NCBI GenBank assembly: GCA_910584255.1
Contig: CAJTXV010000006.1
Span: 1 to 64,000, forward strand
From: an uncultured Bacilli bacterium
GTDB taxonomy: Bacteria; Bacillota_I; Bacilli_A; RF39; UBA660
DNA length: 64,000 nucleotides
Direction: 5' to 3'
Both the position numbers and the translations under genes were made by a program. The notes beneath the pieces were generated by a model. The model was not told the origin of the DNA. It saw only the letters and a program-made list of their open reading frames with translations, and searched no databases. Shown here piece by piece: positions 18,537-27,762 of this stretch. Every line of letters starts with the position of its first letter. The stretch's first letter is position 1.

Positions 18537-19460
18537 TTATATAATTTTATTTACTTTTCCAATTAGCATATTACACACATCATCGTCATTAATTAAAGTA
18601 ATGGAAAATGTTTTATAACCAATCCTATTAATACTAGCTCCACAATGATATATAATCTTGTCATCTAAAATAAAGTATCTATCATGAAATGTATTATCAT
18701 ATATGACTTTTAAATTATGATATTGTTCATTATATTTTAAGACATCTTGGTTCGTAATATAGTTGCTAGATTTCGTAATAATCGTTACATCTATATTTAA
18801 TTTTTTTATAATATCCAATAATGTATTATCAGCATAAGCATCAATTATTATTAACTTTATTTTTACCTCTTTAAATATTTCCTGGATCTTAGAATAAGCA
18901 TCAAAGATTTGACCATTAAAATATATTTCATTCACTTTTTTCTTTTCTTCAAATTTTTGAAAAGTATCTTCTAATTGTTTAATTTTTTTATGATCCTCTA
19001 GAACTATATTATTTATATACTTTTGCTCTATTAGATTATTGCTAATATAATGTCTCATTGCTACAAATGCACGCATAATTGAAACACTTATTTGTGAAGC
19101 AATATTCGTTTTTAATACAGATGCAAGCATAGCCACTCCCTGTTCAGTAAATACATAAGGTAATTTTCTAATACCACCATGACTACTAAATCTTGAAGTT
19201 CCATTTTGGAACTTCAAATTATCATACTCTTTTTTAGTTAATTGAAAGTAAAAGTCTTTAGGAAATCGTTCAATGTTTCTGTTAACTGCCTTATTAACAT
19301 CCTTTGTTCCATTCGTACATTCGTAAAGTTTTGCTAAATCACTATCAAGCATCACTTGCGTTCCTCTTATTTCATATATTAAATTTCCTATTTTCTCATT
19401 TTCTTGTATTAGTAATTCATTCATCTTTTCATCTACTTTCTTTATAATCAAATACTTCAT
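18537..19460 (-). CDS. ORF6N-domain protein with PLD-like C-terminal domain
   Basis: A 307-residue protein. Residues about 25-130 form an ORF6N domain (QVMLDSDLAKLYECTNG ... KLPYVFTEQGVAMLASVL), a DNA-binding module found in phage antirepressors and in many chromosomal genes of gut bacteria. The C-terminal half reads as a phospholipase-D-like domain: IIIDAYADNTLLDIIKK, then FHDRYFILDD and YHCGASINRIG, in which HxR replaces the classic HxK. No phage neighbours are present. A TATAAT four bases before the first ATG suggests translation really starts at the internal ATG at 19427 (MNELL). Function unknown; possibly a remnant of mobile DNA. Confidence 0.75.
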   Translation of the reverse strand: MKYLIIKKVDEKMNELLIQENEKIGNLIYEIRGTQVMLDSDLAKLYECTNGTKDVNKAVNRNIERFPKDFYFQLTKKEYDNLKFQNGTSRFSSHGGIRKLPYVFTEQGVAMLASVLKTNIASQISVSIMRAFVAMRHYISNNLIEQKYINNIVLEDHKKIKQLEDTFQKFEEKKKVNEIYFNGQIFDAYSKIQEIFKEVKIKLIIIDAYADNTLLDIIKKLNIDVTIITKSSNYITNQDVLKYNEQYHNLKVIYDNTFHDRYFILDDKIIYHCGASINRIGYKTFSITLINDDDVCNMLIGKVNKII

Positions 19461-19503
19461 TTACATTATACAGAAGAAATATTCCAGTCGCCTGAAATTT
19501 TCT

Positions 19504-19546
19504 AAAACAAAAGAACTTAATCATTTTGACTAAGTTCCTTTGTTTT
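19504..19546 (-). terminator. Strong terminator overlapping the VanZ-like gene end
   Basis: Long stem AAACAAAaGAACTTA / TAAGTTCcTTTGTTT with one internal mismatch, followed by a short T-run on the minus strand; it includes the last codons of the gene at 19517-20017. Confidence 0.75.
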
Positions 19547-20017
19547 ATTAAAGTTTTTTTGTTTTAGAAAGTACAAATAACCAATTGATAATACACTTCC
19601 ACTAGTATCTATTAATACATCTAGAAATTTAGCAGTTCTACCATCAGAGAATAGCTGATGAATCTCATCACTACAAGCATAGAGAAAGCAAAAGAGAGTT
19701 GCATATAAGAGAATGTTTGACACCCCATACATTTCAAAAATTTTAAATATCAAAACTCCTAGAATAAAGTATTCTGTAAAATGGGCAGTCTTTCGAACTG
19801 TTACTCTCATCTTTTTTACCATATTTGCTTTTTCTAAAGGAGAAATTTCTTTTCCCCTAACTTTTACTACTATATCAATCATTTTTGAAGCTATCTTGTC
19901 ACTCAAAGAAAGACTACTTACAACATTTTGATTAGAAAATCCAAAAATTACAATCATCCAAATCATTAATATAGTAACTAGTACTTTCCTTTTTGCTTTC
20001 ACTTCAAACACTTCCAT
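19517..20017 (-). CDS. VanZ-like membrane protein
   Basis: A 166-residue VanZ-family protein. Four hydrophobic segments are visible, with the family pattern MVIFGFSNQN, RKTAHFTEYFILGVLI and CSDEIHQLFSDGRTAKFLDVLIDTSGS. VanZ itself gives low-level teicoplanin resistance in enterococci; the biochemical role of the wider family is unsettled. It lies directly after the LCP ligase gene (12 bases), suggesting one transcript and a wall or envelope context. Confidence 0.85.
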   Translation of the reverse strand: MEVFEVKAKRKVLVTILMIWMIVIFGFSNQNVVSSLSLSDKIASKMIDIVVKVRGKEISPLEKANMVKKMRVTVRKTAHFTEYFILGVLIFKIFEMYGVSNILLYATLFCFLYACSDEIHQLFSDGRTAKFLDVLIDTSGSVLSIGYLYFLKQKNFNKTKELSQND

Positions 20018-20029
20018 ATCTATACTTAT

Positions 20030-21493
20030 CTAATTATGCTTAATATTATAACTTGCCTGATGAATTGAATCTTTCGATGGAATCATTATATAGTCAACGA
20101 GATTGGTTAAATGAACGGTTCCACTACCATCATAACCATCTAAACTTTGTGTATTAAATGTCCATTTTGTATGATTATTCAAAATATCTTTAATATAATC
20201 TGTGATTACATTTCTAGGAATATTCGTTGTATATAAATCACTAATAGAATTTAAGAAACTCTGATAATTTGTAATAATACTTGGAGAAGTTGCTTTATTA
20301 AAGATAGAAATGATAATACTTTGACAATTCTTCTGTCTTTGACGGTCTCCTCCACTATAGGCTAAACGCTCTCTTGAAATTGTAAGAATTTCAATTCCAC
20401 TATAGTTTTTGCATCCTTTTTGAACATATAATTTTTTTCCTTTTGAGTCATCCCAACTACCTAAAATTGTTGCATGAGTTGTATAAAAACTTTTATTTGA
20501 ACAGAACTCAATTCCTCCTAATGTATCGACAACGCCAACTAAACTATTGGTACGAACCTTTACATAATAATCAATTTTAATATTTAGTAATTGTTCAAGA
20601 GATTTCATACTCGTTGTAATTCCCCATGCTCCATGGTATCCCATATTGTCACTTCTTCCACCTTTTCCATAAACAGGTATATGATAATCTCTTGGAATAC
20701 TGGTAAGTAATACTTTATGAGTTTCTTGATTAATCGATACAATCATATTAAAGTCATATAATTGATTTGAAAAATCGGTTCCACCAATATAGATATTGAT
20801 ATTATTGGTTTCTTTTGGCTCTTTATTTTTTTCTTCCTCTTGCTCTTTTTGTTCTGGTTCTGAAACTTCTTCAAATGTTAATGTATATTCATAAATAACT
20901 ATATAATTGTCTTTATTTAAATCATTTTCTGCATCTACTATATAAGTATAAAGATTCTTTTCAATTAATATATACTGAATATCTGTACCTAATTTATAAA
21001 ACATATCAGTAATATCTTCGTAAGCAACAGAATTTACTTTGCATTTAGAACTTAACTCTTTGATTGCCTGAGAAACATTTGGAGTATCTTGATAGTAACC
21101 TATATTTTTATCCGTAATGGTATCTAAAGTATTTTCACTGTCCTTTAAAGATAAAACATAAAAAGTATTGGTGTATTCTCTTTTATCATTATTAAATGCC
21201 TTATCTAAAAAATGATCTGTCACATTTACATAATAGATTCCACAAATATTTAGTATGATCAATACAAGAGAAAAAACATAGCCAATCGTTATTAGCACTT
21301 TTTTCTTCCTAGAGATTAATAGAATTGATACTATCTCTAATAGAAGTAATACTCCAACCATCATAGAATAATATTTTACTGGTAATACATTTAAATTATG
21401 AGTAAAAGAAAATAGTATTACGTTTAATATCACTAAAATAATCCCCACTATAAATACATGATATTTTTTTAAAAATGATAATAATTTATTCAT
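20030..21493 (-). CDS. LytR-CpsA-Psr (LCP) family glycopolymer ligase
   Basis: A 487-residue membrane protein. Three N-terminal hydrophobic helices (to about residue 95) precede a variable extracellular region and an LCP domain (about 245-410). The polyprenyl-phosphate pocket Arg residues are in IPRDYHIPV and LTISRERLAYSGGDRQRQKN, and the Asp in GGRSDNMGYHGAWG. LCP enzymes transfer capsule or teichoic polymers from the lipid carrier to peptidoglycan. Start at 21493, eight bases after GGGGTGA. Placed just after the exopolysaccharide cluster's terminator, it is the likely attachment enzyme for that polymer. Confidence 0.92.
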   Translation of the reverse strand: MNKLLSFLKKYHVFIVGIILVILNVILFSFTHNLNVLPVKYYSMMVGVLLLLEIVSILLISRKKKVLITIGYVFSLVLIILNICGIYYVNVTDHFLDKAFNNDKREYTNTFYVLSLKDSENTLDTITDKNIGYYQDTPNVSQAIKELSSKCKVNSVAYEDITDMFYKLGTDIQYILIEKNLYTYIVDAENDLNKDNYIVIYEYTLTFEEVSEPEQKEQEEEKNKEPKETNNINIYIGGTDFSNQLYDFNMIVSINQETHKVLLTSIPRDYHIPVYGKGGRSDNMGYHGAWGITTSMKSLEQLLNIKIDYYVKVRTNSLVGVVDTLGGIEFCSNKSFYTTHATILGSWDDSKGKKLYVQKGCKNYSGIEILTISRERLAYSGGDRQRQKNCQSIIISIFNKATSPSIITNYQSFLNSISDLYTTNIPRNVITDYIKDILNNHTKWTFNTQSLDGYDGSGTVHLTNLVDYIMIPSKDSIHQASYNIKHN

Positions 21494-21583
21494 GGTAACT
21501 TCACCCCTAAAGTGCCTTATATTATAGCACAAAAACAAGTTAAAATCTAGAATTATTTATAAATATTTCAATACACTGAATAG

Positions 21584-21607
21584 AAAAAACTAGAAATCAC
21601 TTCTAGT
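21584..21607 (-). terminator. Terminator ending the exopolysaccharide operon
   Basis: Seven-base stem ACTAGAA / TTCTAGT with loop ATCAC and a T-run on the minus strand, beyond the acyltransferase gene and the pseudogene fragment and before the LCP gene. Confidence 0.75.
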
Positions 21608-21653
21608 CTTGTATCTGTTTATTTTTTTCTATTATTTTTTCTAATACCATCTA

Positions 21654-21853
21654 CTATAATGCTTTCTTTGTCTTTAAATCATTTGTTGACAGTCCTAATT
21701 TAGTTAATATACTATGATCACATTCATAATTTGTTTTTTCTCTTTGGTAACAATATTAGTACCTTTTACATATTCACGGTATTCTTTAAGACTCATGCCT
21801 AATAAATCAGCGCAATGTTTTTCTTCTCTTTGAAATTCTTTTTCAGTTAGCCT
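21654..21853 (-). pseudogene. Remnant of a small protein gene
   Basis: On the minus strand, after AGGAGAG, a frame reads LTEKEFQREEKHCADLLGMS then LKEYREYVKGTN, and continues after a one-base shift in an A6 run (near 21722) as TNYECDHSILTKLGLSTNDLKTKK before TAG. The codon at the expected start is AGG, not ATG. A lost start and a frameshift indicate a dead gene of about 65 codons, family not identified. It lies in the 456-bp gap 21494-21950, which otherwise holds only the terminator. Confidence 0.6.
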
Positions 21854-21950
21854 TGATATCTCTCCTATTTTTTACTTCACTTATATCATACTTCGAATAT
21901 TGTTCTATGAAAAAATTATTTTATTAAAATTATTAGTATGATTTTTATAT

Positions 21951-22958
21951 TCAATCATTATTAATTCTTTTGGTTATAATTTTTTGTAATGGCAAATCGA
22001 AATATTTATATATTATTACAGATATTCCTATTATAATAAGCATTGCAAAAGGGACAAATGCAATAGAATATTCTCCAAAATAATCTGTTAATCCTAAAAG
22101 TATTTGATATCCTATATTCTGATGAATTAAATATACCACATAAGATATACTTCCTAATTTTAATAAAATCTTTGAATTAGGGTATTGTAAAATTTTTAAT
22201 TCTGATGTGATTAAAATTACATTAAATATCAACACACCCATGAAAACTATTAAACCATTCTGTATTGCAATCATTCCCAAAGAAACAAAATACAATAACA
22301 TATAGATAAAATTTTTATTACTAATTTTTTCTCCCTGAGTTTCTTTTAGAGAAATTCCTATTAACAAATAATAAATATATTGATTACCTAACGATTTATA
22401 TAATGTTGAAGTTTTCGTTATAAAATTAGAAATAACTAACAAAAGAATATTTAACATAAACCATCCAACGACAGATTTTTTCCTATCAATTTTAAATTTA
22501 TCTTCTAAAAAAAGAATAAAAGAAATAATCAAAGTAAATAAAACTAGATAAGTTAAATACCAATGTGCACCATCAACATAGTCAATCCCTATATAGCCAT
22601 TTAAAAGAATCACATTATAAAGATATTCAATAAAACTAACCTCTCTACCTGGTAAACCAAAAAAAGTTATACTCAAAAATATCAAAGTAATGCATACAAG
22701 ATATGTAGGATATAATCTTAGTATTCTCTTAACTAAGAACTTTAAAGGATGAATACAATGATTCCCCTTTGGAAAAATAAAATATCCTGAGATTATGAAA
22801 AAACACCCAACACCAATTTCTCCCCATAAATTTAAAGAAAAAAAATCTACAGTTTTAATACTAAATACTTCTCCAAATCTATAAGTGTAATGATAGTATA
22901 CTATCATTAAGAGCAATATTGCTCTTAATGACTCGATTTGCTTATTTTTGATTTTCAT
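21951..22958 (-). CDS. Acyltransferase_3 family membrane O-acyltransferase
   Basis: A 335-residue integral membrane protein with about ten hydrophobic helices. The N-terminus QIESLRAILLLMIVYYHYTYRFGE carries the family R and H positions (the H in YYHY), and GEIGVGCFFIISGYFIF is the second signature. OafA/WecH-type enzymes O-acetylate cell-surface polysaccharides; as the last gene of the exopolysaccharide operon it probably decorates the repeat unit. GGTGA lies before the ATG. Confidence 0.88.
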   Translation of the reverse strand: MKIKNKQIESLRAILLLMIVYYHYTYRFGEVFSIKTVDFFSLNLWGEIGVGCFFIISGYFIFPKGNHCIHPLKFLVKRILRLYPTYLVCITLIFLSITFFGLPGREVSFIEYLYNVILLNGYIGIDYVDGAHWYLTYLVLFTLIISFILFLEDKFKIDRKKSVVGWFMLNILLLVISNFITKTSTLYKSLGNQYIYYLLIGISLKETQGEKISNKNFIYMLLYFVSLGMIAIQNGLIVFMGVLIFNVILITSELKILQYPNSKILLKLGSISYVVYLIHQNIGYQILLGLTDYFGEYSIAFVPFAMLIIIGISVIIYKYFDLPLQKIITKRINND

Positions 22959-22976
22959 ATTTTCACCACTTCTCTA

Positions 22977-24230
22977 TTACTTAAAAATGTGACAAATACT
23001 GGAGATATCCTTTTTTCTTAAAATTAAACAATCATGCCATTCCAAATGATATGTTCTAATAAAATCAATGAATAGAATCACTCCACACATTGTATATGAC
23101 AAAACAGTGGATACTGCAGCTCCCATCTTTCCATAAATTGGAATAAAAATAAAGTTCGCTATTATATTGATTAAAACACTAATAAAGAGAATAGCAAAGC
23201 ATTTTTTTTGCTTTCCATTAGCCATATATAATGGATTGATTAACTTATAAAGAACCATACTAGGAATTCCTAAAAAAATCATTACAGTTACTTGATAAGC
23301 ATCTAAGTATTCTTTTCCATATAAGATATGAATAAATACCTTACCAAAAATAAATATTGCTAAAATCATAAACAAAGTAATAAAAATATTAAGTTTCAAT
23401 ACTGTTTTTATTTCATCAATAGAATCATCTTTTGCAGTACGTGAAAAAAGCACCTCTTTAAATGAATCGGGAATTAACCATATATATTGTGCAAGTTTCG
23501 ATCCAACAGAATACAACCCAATTTCAGAATATGGTAAAAAAAATCTCATAATAATAACATCAATACTGTAGTTAAACTCCATTAGCAAAGTTGTCAGCAT
23601 AGCAACAAACCCAAACCGAATCATATACTTGAAAAATTTAGGAGAAATATACCATGGTCTTGGAATATACTTACACTTGATTAAATAAGCAAAAATATAG
23701 ATTAAATATTTAAATAGTAATACATATAATAACGCATACATACTTTTTGGTACAAATAAATATACCCCTAAAGTTAATAATAAGTCAATAAAATAACTTA
23801 CTATTTGTAAAATCTGCCTATATCTAATAAATTCTACTACTCCTATATTTTGTAATTGGGCATTTAATATTCTAGTAATGATAAGAAGTGAAGTTATAAT
23901 AACAATCTTACTTCTAACAGTTACTGAAATAATAATACTGATGAGTGTATATATAATAGCTTGCAACGAAAAGACATTTAAATATTTATGAAGTTGGTTT
24001 TTCATTTTCTGCCTTTTCATATAAGGATAGGAGGCATATAAACCAAGTCCAAAGATAACATTTAAAATGTTTACAATATTTAAAATATATTCATATTCTC
24101 CCTTTAACGATACACCTAAATAACGATTGATTAAGGAAATTGTGATAATACCAGTAAATATATTCGTTATTTTTTGAATTAGAGAAAATATATAGTCACT
24201 GTTAGTAATCTTATTTATTTTATTAGTCAC
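22977..24230 (-). CDS. wzx: Oligosaccharide flippase (Wzx-like)
   Basis: A 417-residue MATE/PST-superfamily protein with about 12 hydrophobic helices, expected to flip the undecaprenyl-linked repeat unit outward. SLINRYLGVSLKGEYEYILNIVNI near the N-terminus and the IYGKMGAAVSTVLSY block near the C-terminus are typical. GTG 24230 is the likely start, with GGTGAT upstream; it overlaps the end of the polymerase gene by eight bases. A TTG further upstream is the alternative. Confidence 0.88.
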   Translation of the reverse strand: MTNKINKITNSDYIFSLIQKITNIFTGIITISLINRYLGVSLKGEYEYILNIVNILNVIFGLGLYASYPYMKRQKMKNQLHKYLNVFSLQAIIYTLISIIISVTVRSKIVIITSLLIITRILNAQLQNIGVVEFIRYRQILQIVSYFIDLLLTLGVYLFVPKSMYALLYVLLFKYLIYIFAYLIKCKYIPRPWYISPKFFKYMIRFGFVAMLTTLLMEFNYSIDVIIMRFFLPYSEIGLYSVGSKLAQYIWLIPDSFKEVLFSRTAKDDSIDEIKTVLKLNIFITLFMILAIFIFGKVFIHILYGKEYLDAYQVTVMIFLGIPSMVLYKLINPLYMANGKQKKCFAILFISVLINIIANFIFIPIYGKMGAAVSTVLSYTMCGVILFIDFIRTYHLEWHDCLILRKKDISSICHIFK

Positions 24231-25494
24231 TTCGATCACCAATTTTCATCCACAATTCTTTTTGAAAAATAATAGTATAATAAACAAATAATATATATAT
24301 ATGATAAACACATCCTGAGTAAGAAACAACTCCCCACTCCATTATCATTAAAACAATCAAAAATGATAAAGAAAGAATTGAAAAACTGTCCTTTTTATTT
24401 TTTAAAATATTCTTTAACAATTTTATGAAACAATAAAAATACGAACTATAATATAATAGAAAGCCTATAATTCCGAGACAACTCAACATTTCGATATAAT
24501 TATTATGCGAATATCTCTCTGTACCATAAGTGGTATAATGGCCAACATAGTAAGAAAAATTATTTAGTCCAATTCCTTTAATTGGATTCTCAATAAAGAT
24601 ATTTTTTCCAGTTTCAATAAAGAAACTTCTTAAATTAATACTCCAATCATTGGTAATCTCCCCACGTGAATATTTTACAAGTTCACCCATCTCTCCTACT
24701 ATATTATGATAAATGCTTGGACTAATTTTGCTTACAGAGAAAACCAACAATCCACCTAAAACCATTGCTATAAAAGTATATTTCAATAATTTGGTCATGT
24801 TTCTCTGTAATATTAAAAAGAGAAAAATTCCTAAAACAGGTATTAATAGTGACTTTCTAGATTCCGTTAATATAATAGCCATAAATTGCGGTATAATTAA
24901 GTACAAATATTTCCTTTTATTGGTATATCTATATAGGTATATAGAAAAAAGAACAGAAAATCCAAGAATTTGTCCAACGGTATTAAAGTAAATACCTGTA
25001 ATGCTTTTTATTCTAGTAGCGGCTGATCCCGATTGAAACCAATATAGTACTATAATTTTTAGTGCTACTAAAAGATTTGCAATTACAACATATTTCATTA
25101 CTTTAATTAGTTTTTCTTTACTATCAATATAATTTGTTAAAGCAAAAAGAGTAATCCAAAGTGCAACCACACTCACAAGTGAACTTATTGCAAATGATTT
25201 ATTTAATGACCAAAAATAAGATAAACTAGAAAATACTGTAAAAAGAAAGTAAAAAAAAGTCTGTTTAGTCATCAAAAGACGTCCTTTTTTTATGACCCTA
25301 AAAAATACAAGAATAATAAATGCAGCTAGAGATAAGTACTCTAAAATATCTTGTGGAACATAACCAGTACTAGAAAGTTTTGATAGTAAGAATACTACAA
25401 TATTATTTGTACTAATTACACCAACCTTACAAAATATAAATATGATTAAAAAGAAGTCTATTAGATTAAACTTCTGATTTGTATTCTTACTCAT
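24223..25494 (-). CDS. wzy: O-antigen ligase / polymerase (Wzy-like)
   Basis: A 423-residue membrane protein with about 11 hydrophobic helices and one large outer loop. The loop carries the Wzy_C-type signature NPIKGIGLNNF ... YSHNNYIEMLSCLGIIGFLLY, in which the His-Asn pair lies in the active-site region of O-antigen polymerases and ligases. It would polymerise flipped repeat units under control of the CpsC-type co-polymerase. Overlaps the flippase start. Confidence 0.85.
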   Translation of the reverse strand: MSKNTNQKFNLIDFFLIIFIFCKVGVISTNNIVVFLLSKLSSTGYVPQDILEYLSLAAFIILVFFRVIKKGRLLMTKQTFFYFLFTVFSSLSYFWSLNKSFAISSLVSVVALWITLFALTNYIDSKEKLIKVMKYVVIANLLVALKIIVLYWFQSGSAATRIKSITGIYFNTVGQILGFSVLFSIYLYRYTNKRKYLYLIIPQFMAIILTESRKSLLIPVLGIFLFLILQRNMTKLLKYTFIAMVLGGLLVFSVSKISPSIYHNIVGEMGELVKYSRGEITNDWSINLRSFFIETGKNIFIENPIKGIGLNNFSYYVGHYTTYGTERYSHNNYIEMLSCLGIIGFLLYYSSYFYCFIKLLKNILKNKKDSFSILSLSFLIVLMIMEWGVVSYSGCVYHIYILFVYYTIIFQKELWMKIGDRSD

Positions 25495-25514
25495 CTTTCA
25501 TCATCCTTTCTTTT

Positions 25515-26699
25515 TTATTGATTATTATCTCTAAATTCTCTCCAAAATTTGTTTCTCCTTAAATCTAGACTTTCTTTTGCATATTCTTTAGAATTTTCAA
25601 AATTTTCTTTTGCTAATTTTATCATATATTCTTTGTTTCCAATTAGTTTTTGTATATCCTCTGCTAGTTTTTTATAATCGCCTGGCTTATGAATTACATC
25701 TCTTCTAATTAATTCAGGAATGCCCCCTGCACTAGATCCAACTGCAGGACATCCCCTACTCATTGCTTCTATCAATACTCTAGGAAGTCCCTCTTGAAAA
25801 CTAGGAATCACTAAGATATCCAAGTCATCCATCCAATGAAGTACTGGATTCCCACTTGGTAGTGTTCCCAAAAACACTACATTATCTTCTAGATTTTTAC
25901 TTTGTATGTATTTTTTTATTTTTTTGTCGTTTCCCGTCCCTAAAAATTCAATTTTTACATTTGGGTATTTTTTCTTTACTATTTCTAGTGCCTTTAATGC
26001 TACTAAATGTCCTTTGAATTTCAAATCAAAAGAACCTACTAATCCTAAGGTGTAATTTACTTTTTGCTTTTCTATTTTCTCTACTCTTTTATCTAATATA
26101 TTAGAATTTGGCTCACTAATCATAACATTAGAAGCATTGATTGTTATACCACTTGTCGGATATCTTTTTTGTAAAAATTCTTTTGTGACATACAATACTC
26201 TTGTTGCCTGTTTACACTGTTTTTTTGTTTCGAAATACATAAATGGAGCTACTAATTTTCCTGCCCAATGTCCGTGATTTCTATAAGAATCCCACGGACA
26301 AGTCACCATTTCTATTGCATACTTTTTATTATATTTTCTACATAAATAACAGGCAACATTTCCTAGTGGACTAGGCATTCGAATAATTACGCAATCTACT
26401 TGATCAATAATCTCTTTTATTTGATTTTCAATTTCCCTTCTGTGAAAGATAGCATCTGTTACTTTATTGTACTTTGATATTGGCTTTATTTCAACATTTT
26501 CTCCATTTGAAATTGTATAACCTGGTTTTTTTACAATTTCTCTATATGGTACTTTTTTTGATCTAGTTGATACAATAATTTCATCAAAGGTTTTTAAATA
26601 TCTATCTCTCCATAGTTGATAATTTAGATTAATCGCATAATAATTATTCTTTTCATCTTTCAATAATACTGTATCAAAAACAAAAGCAAGTTTTGACAT
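25515..26699 (-). CDS. GT4-family glycosyltransferase
   Basis: A 394-residue GT-B glycosyltransferase with no membrane segment. The donor-site pattern is in the C-terminal half: LVGSFDLKFKGHLVALKALE, VEFLGT-type strands, and the EX7E motif in IPSFQEGLPRVLIEAMSRGCPAV. It would add one sugar to the lipid-linked repeat unit; the donor sugar cannot be read. One base separates it from the HprK-like gene upstream. Confidence 0.88.
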   Translation of the reverse strand: MSKLAFVFDTVLLKDEKNNYYAINLNYQLWRDRYLKTFDEIIVSTRSKKVPYREIVKKPGYTISNGENVEIKPISKYNKVTDAIFHRREIENQIKEIIDQVDCVIIRMPSPLGNVACYLCRKYNKKYAIEMVTCPWDSYRNHGHWAGKLVAPFMYFETKKQCKQATRVLYVTKEFLQKRYPTSGITINASNVMISEPNSNILDKRVEKIEKQKVNYTLGLVGSFDLKFKGHLVALKALEIVKKKYPNVKIEFLGTGNDKKIKKYIQSKNLEDNVVFLGTLPSGNPVLHWMDDLDILVIPSFQEGLPRVLIEAMSRGCPAVGSSAGGIPELIRRDVIHKPGDYKKLAEDIQKLIGNKEYMIKLAKENFENSKEYAKESLDLRRNKFWREFRDNNQ

Positions 26700-26700
26700 T

Positions 26701-27762
26701 TTAATCCCCCTGTTTTGTATATGCCACTACATCAGATGCCACAATATTCACATGGTAGCTTTGTGGGATAAATAACTGATTGATTTTAGATTTTTTAACT
26801 GCATTATGAATAAATTTTATAGATTCATCAAATAATACTCTATATTCAAAACAATCTGCACATGTAGCAATAAAAAATTCTTGTAACCTGTTATCAAATA
26901 ACTCATGAATTGTAATCATTAATGATTTTGATGCCAATTTATAAGCATCAATTTCAACTGTTTTGGTCTTTTCAATATCAATTCTCTCTAACCAAGTGAA
27001 CTTTTTAATATGCCCTGAGGTAGCGATTTTATCTTCCCCAAATATTTCATAAGGTGACACTCTTTTAGATTGAGGATTGTGTCTTCTTGCCCATGATAAT
27101 AAAAATGGGAAATGTCTTAAAAACGATTTAGCAGTAGGTATCAATTTCGATACGAATCTACTAAGTCCTCCTTTTACTAATTTTTTATTTTGCATAGCAT
27201 CTTCAAATAATTCTCTATGATATGCATATAATACAAATTTCTTAGGAAATGCGTAAATTGTTCCATCAGATGTTAAAATAACTAAATCATCTCCTAGTAA
27301 TTGGTATCCTTCTTCCCTAATTAATTTAGCTACTGATGCTGTTTTTCCAACACCACCCCATGATGGAAATACATAAGCGTTCCCATCTTTTATAACACCT
27401 GCTGAATGAATAAATGTTGCCTGATTTTCTAATAATGCATATTCTAATATCATCATCATCCATTCATTACATTCCTGATTACAAATAATCTTATACCCAT
27501 CTTTCTCTTTTGATATTAAAGCGCCATATTTTTTATCAAGTATTTGGTTAGTATTACGATTTATGAAGATATCTGAAACTACTTCATAAGCCCCTTCTAA
27601 ATGAATTCCTTTATTATATTCAATTGTAATCTTTGTTTTAATTTTATGAAATTTCTCCTTTGTTGTATAAAACATAGGAATATTGATAATTAATGTATCT
27701 TTCCATTTATATTGATCACTTACTTCAATTCCTACTATATCGTGAATCGTAAAATATTTCAT
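26701..27762 (-). CDS. HPr kinase-like P-loop protein in the polysaccharide cluster
   Basis: A 353-residue protein whose centre matches HprK-related kinases. A Walker A loop (PSWGGVGKTAS, about 133-143) is preceded by FIHSAGVIKDGNAYVFP and followed by GYQLLGDDLVIL, the equivalent of the HprK GHRLVADD segment, and by YAFPKKFVLY. It lacks the N-terminal HprK regulatory domain. Related HprK-like genes recur in capsule and peptide biosynthesis clusters. It may phosphorylate a sugar or protein of this pathway; that is inference. TAATG overlap with the upstream glycosyltransferase indicates coupling. Confidence 0.75.
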   Translation of the reverse strand: MKYFTIHDIVGIEVSDQYKWKDTLIINIPMFYTTKEKFHKIKTKITIEYNKGIHLEGAYEVVSDIFINRNTNQILDKKYGALISKEKDGYKIICNQECNEWMMMILEYALLENQATFIHSAGVIKDGNAYVFPSWGGVGKTASVAKLIREEGYQLLGDDLVILTSDGTIYAFPKKFVLYAYHRELFEDAMQNKKLVKGGLSRFVSKLIPTAKSFLRHFPFLLSWARRHNPQSKRVSPYEIFGEDKIATSGHIKKFTWLERIDIEKTKTVEIDAYKLASKSLMITIHELFDNRLQEFFIATCADCFEYRVLFDESIKFIHNAVKKSKINQLFIPQSYHVNIVASDVVAYTKQGD

